This document shows, in pieces, positions 41,052 to 53,010 of a stretch of 64,000 nt of DNA. A program made the position numbers and the translations under genes. Numbering within the stretch: position 1 is the first letter of the stretch; the number at the start of each line of letters is the position of its first letter. The notes beneath the pieces were generated by a model. That model ran no database searches, was not told the origin of the DNA, and worked only from the letters and a program-made list of their open reading frames with translations. This DNA is from Neurospora tetrasperma FGSC 2508. Its lineage: Eukaryota; Ascomycota; Sordariomycetes; Sordariales; Sordariaceae. The stretch lies in contig NW_009799179.1 in the NCBI RefSeq assembly GCF_000213175.1, forward strand, positions 1,499,713 through 1,563,712, in the 5' to 3' direction.

Positions 41052-43741
41052 GGCTTGTGCTTGTGCTTGTGCTTGAACCAAAGCCATGTGAGCTTGAGCC
41101 TGGGCTTGCTGTTGCTGGACAGTCGGCATCTGAAGGACGTGAGGTATTTCATCTCTCTGGGGGAGCAGGAGGTTAAAATCAGCCTGCCGAGTCCGTGAAC
41201 GAGGGGCCTTTTGGTGGAAATGATGATAACTTACGCTGTCCGCCATGGTACCCTCGTTACCAACTATCACGCCGCTTTGGGCTGTGTAGAACCGTTCCAG
41301 ATGCTCATACCACCTAGTTGCCAAAGGCCATATGTTCCTGCTTTCTGCCAAGATGCTGAGAACACGAGCAACCATTGAAGGGCCTTCGCGAGTAATGGCT
41401 GGCTCAGGGCAGACTGATTATAATGTCGCGTTAGCTTACTGTCATTAGAAAGAACACTCTTCAGGGCAGATAGCTTACGATTTGGATATTTGCACAAGTA
41501 GCATGCGAGGAAGCCACAGCTGTAAACGCAGAACGCCTGAATGGGAGTTCAGTCAGCATTCATTGATTGAGTCAGATCCCATCAGTACTTACCGCCATCT
41601 GTGCCCCAGGACCTTCCTCGGGTGACCGCTCGTTATATTGAGTGTCGATTTGTTCGTACAGATCTCTCACGTTGCTGAACAGTTGACGAGACATTTCAGT
41701 CCAGAAAGCTGTGCGCTCTGGTTGGGACTTATCGTCGGACAAGATACTATAATGCGGTGTTGTCAGCTCGAGGTCTTTAGCGCTTGACCGGGGTTACTTA
41801 CTCGGTCAAGTATGCCTTCCTAAGAACAATATTGCAGAGCCGCGTTATCATCGTCACACCGAGGTATGCCTACGGAGATATTAGCGCTGAGTAGGTATTT
41901 GCTTTCCATGTTTCCTCCTTGTAACTCACCAGGTCCTGGCCTTCCTGCTTGTAGCCCTTAAGGAGAAAGCTACTCCACCGATGGTCATTAGGCAAACCCC
42001 TCTCCCATTCCGCAAGGCGGTTGACCATAATTGCATACTCGCTTTCTGGCTCCCATGGATCCGTAACCTTATCGTTGCTAAGCACCCGGCGGGGGATCGC
42101 TCCCCAGAAGTAATGGGCCTGGATAAGCGTTGCAAACAGGGACCGACCCTCGTCGGTAACAAGACTAGGGTTCTCCAGGGCCGGGGGAGTGTCCTGGAGC
42201 GCTGCTCTCGACTTTGGAATTTGACCAGTGGCGAAGTCCTTCTCGTTGCAAGGCAGTAATGCTGTGATATCGCTGGCTGATAGAGATACGGGGCACCGCG
42301 GACCCGAATGGAGGTTGTCTTGACTATGGAGCATCCACTATCATTCAATTAGTCACAAACCATTTCGCAATCCCATCATTCCATCCAATGTAAGGATGAG
42401 CCACATACCAAGGTGCGGCGGGCGGACTCTGCCCTCATGATTAGTTCCTCTGAGGGGTTTTCCGGCAGCCTGTAGGTCTCCTCCCTATGCAGTCCCATCA
42501 ATGTGGCCATACGCATAGCAATTGCCATGTTGATCGAGCTCTGTTGTTTCAAGCTGCTTCCCTGCTGGGCAATACTCAACAGGTAGAACGCCTGGCATCT
42601 CTCCAGGTCCGGATCTCTATACAGTTCGCGGCAAGCAACCTCGGAGGCGCGTTCCATAAAGACTTCAGCGGCCTGAACAGCACCGCCAAACCGATCCACC
42701 AATGTTGGCGTCAGTCGGGCCGAAATGCTCAAGATGCTTAGCAGGAAAAACACGCTGACAGATCGGTGGTTCGTCCGTAGCCGCTCGGGAAAGTGTTGCT
42801 TGTGGATGAAGCCCAACTGGAAGTAGTGAGCTGTGAACTTGTGGACGGCTTCGACTATTTCAGGCAGCGGCGGCAGAAGATCCCATTCATCGTAGCCCTT
42901 GATAGGTCTGGGCACCGCCGGCGCTGGTGAGCGTACGGGTGCATCGAGGATTTCGCGTCGGACCTTCGCGGGGTCTCGTTTGGTCGCCTTGTCGGCTCTG
43001 ATTCGAGGGTGTCGGTATTCGCGATCTTGATCGGGCTGGCCACGGACGGGGAAAGTACTGGGGAAAAGGTTTGATTTTAGCAGATGAAGAGAGCAGAGAC
43101 ACCCTTGCGACAGGGCTTGCATGCATCATGGGAACTCTTACCAGTCAGCCGGACCAAGTCCAGCATCGCGGCAAGCCTGGCAGGGAGGTTGGGCCTTGTC
43201 ATGGAGACATTTGCTTCTCATACGGCGGCATCTGTAAAGGGCGACACGTTAGTCCTTCGCTTTCACCTGGGTACTCGTGACGTTTGGATGATGCCAAGTC
43301 GATCCGGCAACTGTTCACATACCTTCGGCAAGCGATTGGAGCTCTTCGCTTGATGACAGGTGCTGGGAGGGCTAAGCCAGGAACTTGTCCAGGAGTTCCG
43401 ACAGAGACTGGGCTATTGACCTGGCTTGGAGGTTGGCCGGGAAGAGGAAATTGGCCAGGAATCTGACCGGTGAGCTGTTGCCCGTTGATCTGATTGACCT
43501 GGGGTTGCAGTTGTTGCGGTTGGTGCTGTTGCTGTTGCTGCTGTTGCTGCTGTTGCTGTGGCTGACTATTGGTATTTGGCACGGGGCTTGACAAGTCGAG
43601 TTGCATCGGAGTCTGAGGGGAGTCCTGGTCCTGGTGCATCTCGACGTCTTGTTGTGGTTGAGGCGACGCGGCCGGCAGAGAAGCCATCGCCATGGGAGCT
43701 GGCGACGGCGATTGCTCGGCCTGCTTCATCTCCTGGTCCAT
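40395..43741 (-). CDS. Zn2Cys6 fungal-specific transcription factor
   Basis: Nine exons: 43741-43323, 43231-43142, 43057-42409, 42337-41930, 41869-41802, 41746-41593, 41536-41479, 41413-41235 and 41156-40395, giving 928 residues. It is a nuclear DNA-binding regulator; its target pathway is not recognisable. An N-terminal Gln/Pro-rich region with 11 consecutive Gln precedes the zinc cluster, which is split over three exons: APIACRRCRRMRSKCLHDKA, then QPPCQACRDAGLGPADC (CX2CX6CX8CX2CX9C). A conserved-looking linker follows (FPVRGQPDQDREYRHPR). The middle homology region (PF04082 type) includes HYFQLGFIHKQHFPERLR, MRMATLMGLHREETYRLP and ARRTLWMLHSQDNLHSGPR. The C-terminal exon is a Gln-Ala repeat and Pro/Gln-rich activation-type tail. 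An open frame with a good acceptor (CCCTAG) lies just upstream of the chosen Met, so a further 5' exon is possible. Confidence 0.88.
40993..41075. repeat. Hexanucleotide repeat coding for Gln-Ala dipeptides
   Basis: About 80 bases of a degenerate 6-bp unit (GCCTGA and GCTTGA/GCTTGT variants on the plus strand) in the last exon of the zinc-cluster gene. They encode about 14 alternating Gln-Ala pairs. Six is a multiple of three, so unit gain or loss keeps the frame. Confidence 0.9.
43524..43556. repeat. CAG/CAA repeat coding for 11 Gln
   Basis: Mixed CAG and CAA codons (minus strand) in the first exon of the zinc-cluster gene. Confidence 0.9.
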
Positions 43742-45340
43742 CTTGCCGGCAACGACGCGGGCGGCGCTTTGGGACCCGTAGGAGGATGAGGAGGATGCCT
43801 AGGGCAAAATGAATAAGAAGAAGCGATAATGAGACGCCGGTACGGCACAACGGCGATGTTTTAGTTGCAGATGACAGACCAGAAAAGGTAGCTGTTGAAG
43901 CTGTAGATTTGCCGGAGCGGCTTCTTGTTGGTTGCGGGGCGGATGATTTGATTGCCGGCAGGGCAAGATATGGTCCAATCTCTACCGCCAATTGCCCTGG
44001 ATATGTGCTGCACAGGGCAGGCCCAGATGGGTGAAAATCGAATGCCGCGCGCCTGGATTTGAACCCTCGGGGCAAAACTTTCAGTCGGCACCCACCCGCC
44101 CGTCGCCAGATAGCAGCCCCAGGACCCACACTCGGAAGACGAACGACAGTGGGAGTTCGGAATCCAAAACACACTCAGTTTTGACCGACAGCAAAGACTG
44201 TGGTGGAAGTCACTCGTTATCGTAAAGAGGCTTGAGAATCAGCCCTGCGAAAGAATGGATCAGGTGGGACCTTCAGTACCAGTTTGAAGATTGTCTGAAC
44301 TGAACTGCAGGCATCAAGTAACACTTCCGCCATAGAAGAGCTACACGTGATTGGTCGCGTGCCGTATGGTTGATGTACAAAGTGTACAGGTAGCGGGCAC
44401 TATCACTTCACAACACTCAACAGCCCTAGGGAGGAAGTTATAGTTCACATTGAGCGGAGCAACTGTCGGTTTTTTTTTTTTTTTCCTTCGCTGTTTCTAC
44501 TAGACAAGAACACTTCTTCTGATATCATATCGTAAGTTAGCTTCATCAAACAAGAGCCTTGTTCTTGCCGTAGCCAACCCATATACGACTGTGAGGGTAC
44601 ATGTGAATGATCCCCCGAGAAGGCCCAATCCTCCCTCCTGTGCCTTGACATAGTTCCTTCTCCTGTTGGATGTTAAATGTTACATGTTATTGTAGGTAGT
44701 TCGGACAAGTGGTGTGAACAAAGGTAAGTAAAGTATAAGTGGGAGTGGGAGTATGCATAACAAGGGATTGTTTGTTTTGGGGAATGGTTTCTTTCTTCGT
44801 GTGTCTCTACATGATTGTGCGTTCTGCGTCGGATCGCCCTATGATGCACGTCCTTCTTCCTTTTGCCTTGGATATCAAAGGGAAACGTGTGCTACAGGGT
44901 GACGCGCAATACATGATAAATCTCTTCTCTCGTTTTCCTCCTTCTTCTCTATCGCTGACCCGAATAACGCCCAGGATTCGTGTTACCAAATAACAAACCA
45001 GTGCTAGCAGCCGCGCGCAAGGGGGACGAGGGATATAAAGGTGTGTTGGTGCTGTGTGAAGTGTCATTTAAACGAACATGATGTATAAATTAGTGCAAAA
45101 CCATCGAGGGGCTTGTATCACATCATTTGTGCATCGTGTTACTGGAGGGATTGGGTGTAGTGTCGTGGAATCGTGTCGCGTTCGTCAAGGATTTGCTGCT
45201 AAGGGGCTTGGGGGTAGTGATGGGATAATGCATCTTCCAAAGCGACTACGGGAGTGAAGTGCTTGAAGTGACGCTAGTGGCCCTGAGGGCCGACGAGCTG
45301 AGAGAGCACCTTTGGGATTGTCCTCAGGGCTGAGTGAACC
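43742..45340. other. Intergenic region, zinc-cluster promoter and KAP95 3' end
   Basis: The part next to 43741 stays open in the zinc-cluster frame back to a CCCTAG at about 43799-43804 preceded by a T/C-rich tract, so it may belong to an exon. The segment 44050-44085 contains a B-box-like GGTTCAAATCC on the minus strand but cannot fold as a tRNA. A T run lies at 44468-44484. No gene was recognised. Confidence 0.45.
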
Positions 45341-48340
45341 TCATGTCTGGATCATGCCCTGGGTGCCGCTGATCTGACGCTTGACCTGCTCGCGCGCCCA
45401 CCGAGCAGTCTCAATGGTACGCTGCTGGAACTCGCGGTTCGACCGAGTCTCCTTGATCATGGCGGTGATCCAGTCCTGACGGAAGACTTCGGCCAGCTGG
45501 CCGTTGGGATATGCGTCCGCAAGATCACTAGATAATCGTTAGTGTTTCTATAATGTGTTGTCTCAACATCATGCCAACCTACCCGATGACACCCATAGCG
45601 GCCCGCATGAGGGCTTCGCTGCGGTTAGGATCCTGAGCAATAGTGTTAAGAAGCTCAAAGATCGACTGAACGTAGGGTTCGAGAACGTTGGCTGTACGAC
45701 ATTTGTCAGCCTCTGCAAAGCGCGATTAAGACCGAGGAAACTTACTCTTATCGCTGCCCTTCATGGCACCGATAATGCCACCCCAGGCATCCATAATACC
45801 CTCACGGAGAGAGATCACATAGTCGAACATCTCATAAGAGCCCTCGGCAGAAGCGGTAACGGTGGCAGCCTGCTGAAGGACAACAGCAACAACCGAGAGG
45901 TAAGCCTCAAAGTGACCGCCAATAGCGCCAGCAATATCGCCGAAGCACTGCAAGATTGCAGGCTTGAACTGGTTGGCAAGAGCGGTGCTCCTGAGATTGT
46001 TAAGGAGATAGTTCATGAACTGATCGCAGTATGGCTGGCTGCGTTCGCCCATGGAGCGAGTGATATCGCTGACCAGGCCGATAGCCATGGAGCAGAGACT
46101 CGGCTCTTCCTGGTTTGCCAGGGCATTGTAAAGGAAGGGAGCAAAAGCGTCCATGTACTTGGCAAAGTCCTCCTCCATGGCGTTCGCAAGACCGCTAATG
46201 GCTGCAAAGACACCTTCAGGAACGGCCGACTTTCCATTAATAGTGTTCAAGAGCTGAAGCAGAACCTGCATAATGCGGTCGCCTTGGGGAGTGATCTCCT
46301 TGTCCAAGCGCTGGATGATTGCCTGGAGCACGGTGCAGAGACTGGTCTGCATATCCTCGAGAGTGATCTTGTCTTCAACGCTGACAACTTGGGATTGCAG
46401 GGGCAGGGTTTCCTCCAAACGTTGAAGGATAACATCCGAGAGGGATGCAACAGCAGGGAGACTGTCGTTGGCAGCATTCTGCACAAACACGTTAAGAACC
46501 TCGTAGGCAGCGGTGCGAACTGTAGCGTCACCGTCAAGCTTCGCCGTTACGGCGAGCAAGTTGGTCACGCACTGGTTGAAGTGAGGAGTAATGGGGTTTT
46601 GCGCGGCACCGTATTCGCCGCCAAAACGTTCCGCGAGGTTCATCAAAGCCCAGCAGCAGGACGCGGCCATTCTGGGGCTGCTCATGAGGCCGTTGAACAG
46701 GGAGGTGATCAAGGGGTCAAGGTGAACAGCGGGATCGATCACTTCCGAGCAAGTCTCTGTAATTCTGCCAAGAGCGTATGCGGTCGAGTCACGAACATGT
46801 AAAGAGGGGTCCTCCATCATGCCGATCAAGGGCTGCATGCCAGACTTGACGATAGGCTCAAGCAACTTCTCCTCGGGGCCATCCATCATGGCACCGAAAG
46901 CAGAAACAGCGGCATCACGGAGGTGCCAGTCGTCAGCGCGAAGGTTGGCTTCAACGAACTGGATGACTGGCTGGATGATTGCCGCACCGACAGCTTGAGA
47001 GTAGAGTTGGAGACACTGGTACGCGGCACGCGAAATGTTGTACTCGTCATCAGCCGCATCCTCATCTTGCTTGGTGAGAAGCTGTAGGAGCACAGGGACT
47101 ACTTCGAGTGTAGCAACGCGGGCGAAGTTGTAGAAGGGGCGCATCTGCTCCGAGCTCTCAACCTGCAGCTGTTGTTAGTGGGATTCTTGCTCAACCAATG
47201 TGGCAGTGAAACGTACCTGAGCATTGTCATCTTCGATAGCAATCTCCTCTTCGCAAACGGTACTCCAGAACTCAACTGCAAGCTTGGCCACATCCTCGTC
47301 ATCGCTCTTCATGCCCAGGATGGTGAGTCCAAACAGAGCCTTTTCCATGTAGAAGCGCATGTTCTCGTAGTAAAGGGCCATGATGCGGTTGAGGCAGCCA
47401 TAAGCACCCTGCTGTATCCGAGAGTCCTCGGCCTGTGTCGCCTCGCAAATAACCTGCATAATGTAGTTGCGCTCGCCCTCATGCTTGAAGTTGTTACCGA
47501 CAAACTCGAGAGAGTCGCCGAGGGCGGTAATGGCGGCAAGTCGGACTTCGCGGTTGGGCTCCTCCTTGCGAGCACCTTGGACAACAGCTGTGAGGATGGC
47601 ATTGGAATGTTGAACCAGGCTGTTTCGTAGATCGACATCTTGACTCTCGCAGATGAAGCCGATGGTGGTCAGAGAGGCCTGCTTCTGGTGCTCGCTTCCC
47701 TCGCTAACATTCTTGACCAGGGCGTGCATAAGGTCTGGCCACTCGTTTCGTGGTAACTCGATGGTAGCGATAGCCGCGATAACCTGCGCCGAGGCCTGGC
47801 TTGCCTGGGTACTGCTGGAGGCGAGGGTCTCGAGGGTGAGCTGTTTCACCCGTGTCTTTGTGTCTTGGTCTGTCTGCTGAAGCCATTTTGCTTGGAGCTC
47901 TGCTTGCCTAGCGAACTCGCGAGCACTGAAGGCGTTCTTGAGGGCGATACCGGCCGCCGCTCGAATGTGGCTCTGGGCGCCCTCATTTGCCAACTCTTGG
48001 ACAAGTGTCACGAGGTATTGAGACTAAGAAACAGACAAGTTAGCGGTTATGATGACCTTGCTGTGGGGATGCGACACAGGAGCAACGAGGGGAGGATGCC
48101 ATACGAAGTTTGTCTGAGCGGCTTGGCTGAGCTGCTGTTCAGCAGCATGTCGCAGGGTCGCGTCTAGAGACAAGGAGTTAGCATGTGCGTCACGGCTTGG
48201 ACGAGCTGACGCGATTCATCATGGCGAGAGCGGCTGCCAAAAGGTAGGAGGGTCGGGGCATGGGTGAGGATGTCGAATATATACTGACCAGGACTCAGCG
48301 AGTTGGTGAGGACGGTGTTGATATCTGAAGAGCCCTCCAT
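45341..48340 (-). CDS. KAP95: Importin subunit beta-1 (KAP95)
   Basis: Six exons: 48340-48289, 48163-48105, 48023-47217, 47162-45746, 45691-45583 and 45527-45341, giving 876 residues against 861 in yeast Kap95. It is the karyopherin that carries importin-alpha/NLS cargo through the pore and is released by Ran-GTP. The N-terminal importin-beta domain is visible as DATLRHAAEQQLSQAAQTNF and SQYLVTLVQELANEGAQSHI. The rest is a continuous series of HEAT helix pairs, including the acidic loop KQDEDAADDEYNISRAAYQC between repeats, FWSTVCEEEIAIEDDN, and WHLRDAAVSAFGAMMDGPEE. The C-terminal part (LREGIMDAWGGIIGAMKG, EQVKRQISGTQGMIQT) is intact. All introns have standard ends (GTCAGT, GTATGG, GTACGT, GTAAGT, GTAGGT donors). 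Its cargo-release partners, including the pore, link it in function to NUP53 in this window, though the two are 40 kb apart. Confidence 0.96.
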
Positions 48341-50903
48341 GGTTGCGGTTTGGATGCCTGGTTCGGAGGAAGAACGGGTCTCTCTCCAGCAAACGAAGCG
48401 GGTTGGCGGTGGTAGTGGGAGAAGAGGGAGGGGGGGGTTTCCGAAAGGGAGAGAAAGTCGGCCTGGGCTTGATGCAACTAAAGTTTTGCTGCGTGGAACA
48501 AGCGGGGGGCGGGAGTCCAAGGTTCACGGTCCACAGCAACCTTGAATCTTAATCGGGGCAAGACTCGATTTGCTTTCGGTGAGATCAGATCGAACCGCAG
48601 AGGCGAGGCGCAGATGCAGAGCCGTGGGTGGGATCTGGATGCCAGGTGATGGCGGTTGGTGGATGGATGGTATCGATGCGGTCCGTCTGAGACGATTGCG
48701 ATGGGGATAGAGAGGGATGGATGGGGATGGCGATGCGAGGGGTTTGTCGCTGTTCCGAGCGTTCGCCTGCAAGTGGAAGGAGAGAGGAGAATCCAGACAC
48801 AGTGCAGTGCTGACGCCAAACTGCGGGTCTTGTTTTGGTCGAAAATTTTGTCAACAATCGCAGGTGCTGATGCTTCGCCTGGTGAAGGTGCAGGTAGGTG
48901 GGTTGTGTATGCTTTCAGTTTCGATGCTGTCCGGCTGGGGGGTGTTGCCTGTTGTTGTGGGGAGGGACGGGAGCCTGTAACGTATCCCAGTAGTGCTGTG
49001 TTTGGTGTTACCTTCGTCGCCTGGCTCGTGCGGTTTCTTCGCTAAACTTTTGCTGACCAGGCCTGAAAGGTCGACGGGAATGCTCGCCTGCACCAAACGG
49101 CTCGCTCCATGTTTCTCGGGAAAGAAGGAATTAGACGTCTTACTGCAGGAAACAACTTGAGAACTGAAGGGACAATGAAATGCAAGACCTTTACAAACAC
49201 TTCAAGAAGACGCTTTGCCCACGGGCAATTGGACCAAGTTTTAGGATAAAGAACATCTGTCCTTTCATGTGAAGTGGAAATAAAAGATGGCACATGGTGT
49301 ACCCAGGTACCTCTATGTCTGCAAGAACACAACTGAGGTGGCCAGGCTCCCACGGCGCCCAAGGCTCAGTGCTTCACTAGCAACTACACTACACGCTACT
49401 CGGCAACCGCAGGGCTGCTGGACGTTGAACGGGGGTCCAGGTGCATTTGAAGTGGAGGGCTGAAGGCCGGGGGGTCGTGGAAAAGGGAGGGCGAGAGAAG
49501 TGACGTTTCTATCCGCTTCCAGATGTGCACTGTATCTTTTCTTAGGCGTTACCACCAACTCTACAGAAACTTACCAACAACAGTTACCTACGGTCCAAGT
49601 TTGAGAGACCTACCTCTATGACGCACACCCCCTCCCCGCCCAGATTGTGGTCTCTCTTTACCTAGAGGTAGTTACAACTGAAGTACCTACGTATAATGTT
49701 GCTTCCCTAGGTAGGTAGCGTTTGTTCTAAGGTCCCTGCCTGCCTGGCCGGCTGCCAGACAAGCCAGACTTGCTAATGGGCAAAAGGAGATAGGGCTATC
49801 ATCTCCATTGGCTGCCTGGGCTAGCAGTGACTTCCCTCCTTAATAGGGGGTCTCTGAAATCCAAGAAGCCCCCATCCCTTTTCTTCCAGAACACCCGTCA
49901 ACAGAAAGCGTTGTGGATGTAGTGACCGGGCACCTCTAAACTGTTAGTGTAGACAAAGAACGCTCCTTGCCGTACCAGTTAATACCTGGCGATCATATGA
50001 AGGTACCCGACCACAGATTCACGATTAAGCTCCCTCTCCAGCATCCCTCGGGGATTGCTGTGTCGTCCGTATAAATCTTCCCACCAACATAAATACCTGC
50101 ACTTTATAAGGGACAGCCAACGGCCATTTGATTGGGTTCCCAGGACCTACACTAAGACAGAAAAAACTCGGCCTCTATTACCATTACTTTTCTATAAAGT
50201 ACATTACAGACTATTTTGCCTCCCTTCCACAAGCGTGTTCTGGATGCATATCTCGTCCATGGCCTATCCTTACTCAATAGCAAACCCCCTCCATCCCCGG
50301 TGTTTCACCCGAAAGGCCGTGCAACAAGGTGGGAGAGGAGAGAGGCAATATTGTCGAAGTTTTGCTACCATGGAAGCAGCAGACAAAGAATGCATGAACT
50401 GAGTACCAGAACAGCATAAAGCATGTGATTTTGATATATTTCATTCTTGGGCCCAGGCAGGCTTAGTTCATCTTTGAATGGTACTGCACTGTCAGTTGCT
50501 GTAGCAGTTGTCCTGTATTCTGGATGCATGTGTGTGTGTGTACGCAATCTGTTGCTTTGACATCTCTTGTAGTCCCGGTTACGGTCATCAGATGTTTTCT
50601 TTTTTTTGGGTGTAAGCATAACCCCAAGCCCCCTTTTTCTAAGGCTTATGAAAACGTGGACCCGTGAGATTGTCCCAAAGAAACTCAAACGCGTCCAAGT
50701 AGGTTAGGTATCTGTGAACAAATGCGCGAAAACAAACCCCTATTTTAAATGTCGATGGTAACAGTAAACAGTCAAAATCCCCTGGTTGGGGATTTTGGCT
50801 ACCGCAGAAGCTGTGACTTTTTCCCAGCCCATCCAGAACCACCGTTCACCAACCCTTATGCAAATGCTTCATTACATTTCATTACTTTTAAAAGCCAACA
50901 AAC
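48341..50903. promoter_or_regulatory. 2.6-kb intergenic region, KAP95 promoter and LEU4 3' end
   Basis: No convincing gene. The part next to KAP95 (48400-48900) is G/A-rich with GGAT-type short repeats, consistent with a long leader. CCTAGGTAGGTAG lies near 49708-49720. Short frames throughout lack coding features. Confidence 0.45.
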
Positions 50904-53010
50904 TTACATCTCGTCCGCTTGGGACTCGAGGGCCTGGATGATGCTCTTGCCATTGACACCGTTGGGTACGCTGAGGTTCACGTCACCGCTGACTTCCTTG
51001 TCGGCAACAGGCTTGGGAATGATCGGGCTACCGACGCGGCTTCCAACGAACTATAGCAAAAGAGGAGTCAGTAATTTTTTCGACCCCAAGCATGAAGGAG
51101 TTGACGATAGGTGAACTTACGTTGCTCGCTGCGCTGAGAAGAGCAATCAGAGAGCTCTGTACAACATCGGCGTGAATGCCGACGCCCCAGACCTTCTCGG
51201 TTTGTCCGGCTGCCGTACATTCTATGTAGGTAGCAGCCTTGACATCACGACCACGGCCGACGGCGTGCTCCTTGTAGTCCTGGACATCCAGATCCACGCC
51301 AACGCTCTTAAGGGCGTTGGCCAAAGATGAAATAGGTCCGTTGCCGCGGCCTCTAAGGTTGTATTCGTGACCCTCGATGGAAATGACACCCTCGAACACA
51401 CGTCCAAGGTTCTTGGTGTCCTGGGTCTTGCCCGGAGCGGGCGGCGCCGGCGAGCTGGATCGGTCTGGGTTGATCGAGTAGTCGACAATATTGAAGCGCG
51501 GGTTCTCATCGAGGTAATATGTTTTCTTGAACAAATCGGTAATCTCGGTGGGAAGAAGCTCGCGGCCCTTCTCGTCGGCGATCCTCTGAACGACCTTGCT
51601 GAAGGCAACCTGTAGGCCACGGGGCATGTCAAGGTGGAGGTGCTGCTGGATAATCCAGGCAGTGCCGCCCTTACCACTTTGAGAATTGACGCGAATAACA
51701 GCCTGGTAATCACGTCCAATATCCTTGGGGTCCAGGGGAAGGTAGGGTACCTGCCAATAATCGGCGTACTCCTTGCCCTCCTTTTCGCGCAGGGAGAAGC
51801 CCTTCTTGATGGCGTCTTGGTGAGAACCGCTGAAAGCGCACACGACGAGAGAACCGCCGTAAGGTGCACGAGGGTGTACCTCGATCTTGTTGCACTCCTC
51901 CACGGTCTTGATCACCTTGCCGAGGTCGGAGAAGTCAATGTTGGGCGAGACACCCTGGGTGTAGAGGTTGAGGGCCAGGGTAACCAAGTCGACATTGCCG
52001 GTACGCTCTCCGTTTCCAAACAGGCATCCTTCCACTCGATCGGCTCCAGCCATCTGGGCCAGCTCGGCAGCGGCAACCGCACAGCCGCGGTCGTTGTGGG
52101 GGTGGAGCGATATGCACACCTTCTCGCGCTCGGTAATGTTGCGGCAAAAGTACTCCACCTGGTCGGCGTAGATGTTGGGAGTGGCCATCTCCACTGTTGC
52201 GGGGAGGTTGAAGATGATGGGGTTTTCCACTGTGGGTTCCCAGGCGGCCTTTACCGCTTCGCAAATGCGCACTGCGAACTCGGGGCTGGTATCGGAGAAG
52301 GTCTCGGGGCTGAACTCAAACGCCCACTCTGTGCCGGCCATCTCGGGGTCGTCCTTGGTCAAAGACTTGACCAGAGCTGCGCACTTGCTGGCCAATTCGA
52401 CGCTCTCGTCCTCTGTGAAACCGAAAACAATTCTCCTGAAGCATTCGCTGGTAGCCAAGTAGATGTGGATGATGGCCTTCTTGGCGCCCTTGAGGGACTG
52501 AACTGTGCGGCGGATGAGGTCTTCTCTGCAGGGCGACAGAACTTGCAGCCAAACATCGTCGGGAACGGCACCGGGAGTCTCGATAAGGCGTCTGGTAAAG
52601 TCGTAGTCGGTTTGCGAGGCGGAAGGGAAGGAAACCTCGATTTCCTTGTAGCCCAACTCGGTGAGCATCTGGAAGTATCTCCACTTCTGGTCGCCGTTCT
52701 GAGGGGAGGGTTAGCTAAGCTTGGTGACAAGAGACAGGTCGCAAGCAGGCAGGAGAGGCGGCAGGCATACCATGGGGTCAACCAAACTCTGGTTACCATC
52801 GCGAAGGTCGGTGGCCAGCCAGCGCGGGGCCTTGACGATAGTCTTGTTGGGCCATTGCCGGTCCGGGAGGTTCAGGGGAGGGAACGGCTTGTATTTGGTC
52901 GAGGGGTCCTTGAGCCTGAGACACGCTGTATGTTAAAACCTGTGTGCGCCGTGACACGGGGGTCACCAAGGTGGACTCGACGTAGTAGTATGTTGTGCTT
53001 ACATCGGCAT
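50904..53010 (-). CDS. LEU4: 2-isopropylmalate synthase (alpha-isopropylmalate synthase)
   Basis: Four exons: 53010-53003 (8 nt), 52915-52771, 52698-51121 and 51050-50904, giving 625 residues. It condenses acetyl-CoA with 2-ketoisovalerate in the first committed step of leucine synthesis. The TIM-barrel HMGL-like domain starts at [20 protein letters not shown], with the metal-binding Asp in LRDGNQ and the metal-binding His pair in [12 protein letters not shown]. The C-terminal LeuA regulatory dimer domain runs from about residue 455 ([40 protein letters not shown]), where leucine feedback acts. Assuming the usual N-terminus [16 protein letters not shown], the start codon is in a first exon of only ATGCCGAT. 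No mitochondrial presequence is encoded on this model, and an in-frame TGA closes the frame upstream, so this form would be cytosolic unless an unseen upstream exon exists. Confidence 0.95.

Noticed and set aside
44035-44115. Possible tRNA on the minus strand (GGTTCAAATCC box at about 44051-44070)
   Set aside because: The bases around the loop do not form a 5-bp T stem, and no matching acceptor stem or D arm is found within 80-120 bases.
45555-46802. 415-codon open frame on the plus strand opposite KAP95
   Set aside because: Shadow of the KAP95 exon caused by its codon bias; no independent features.
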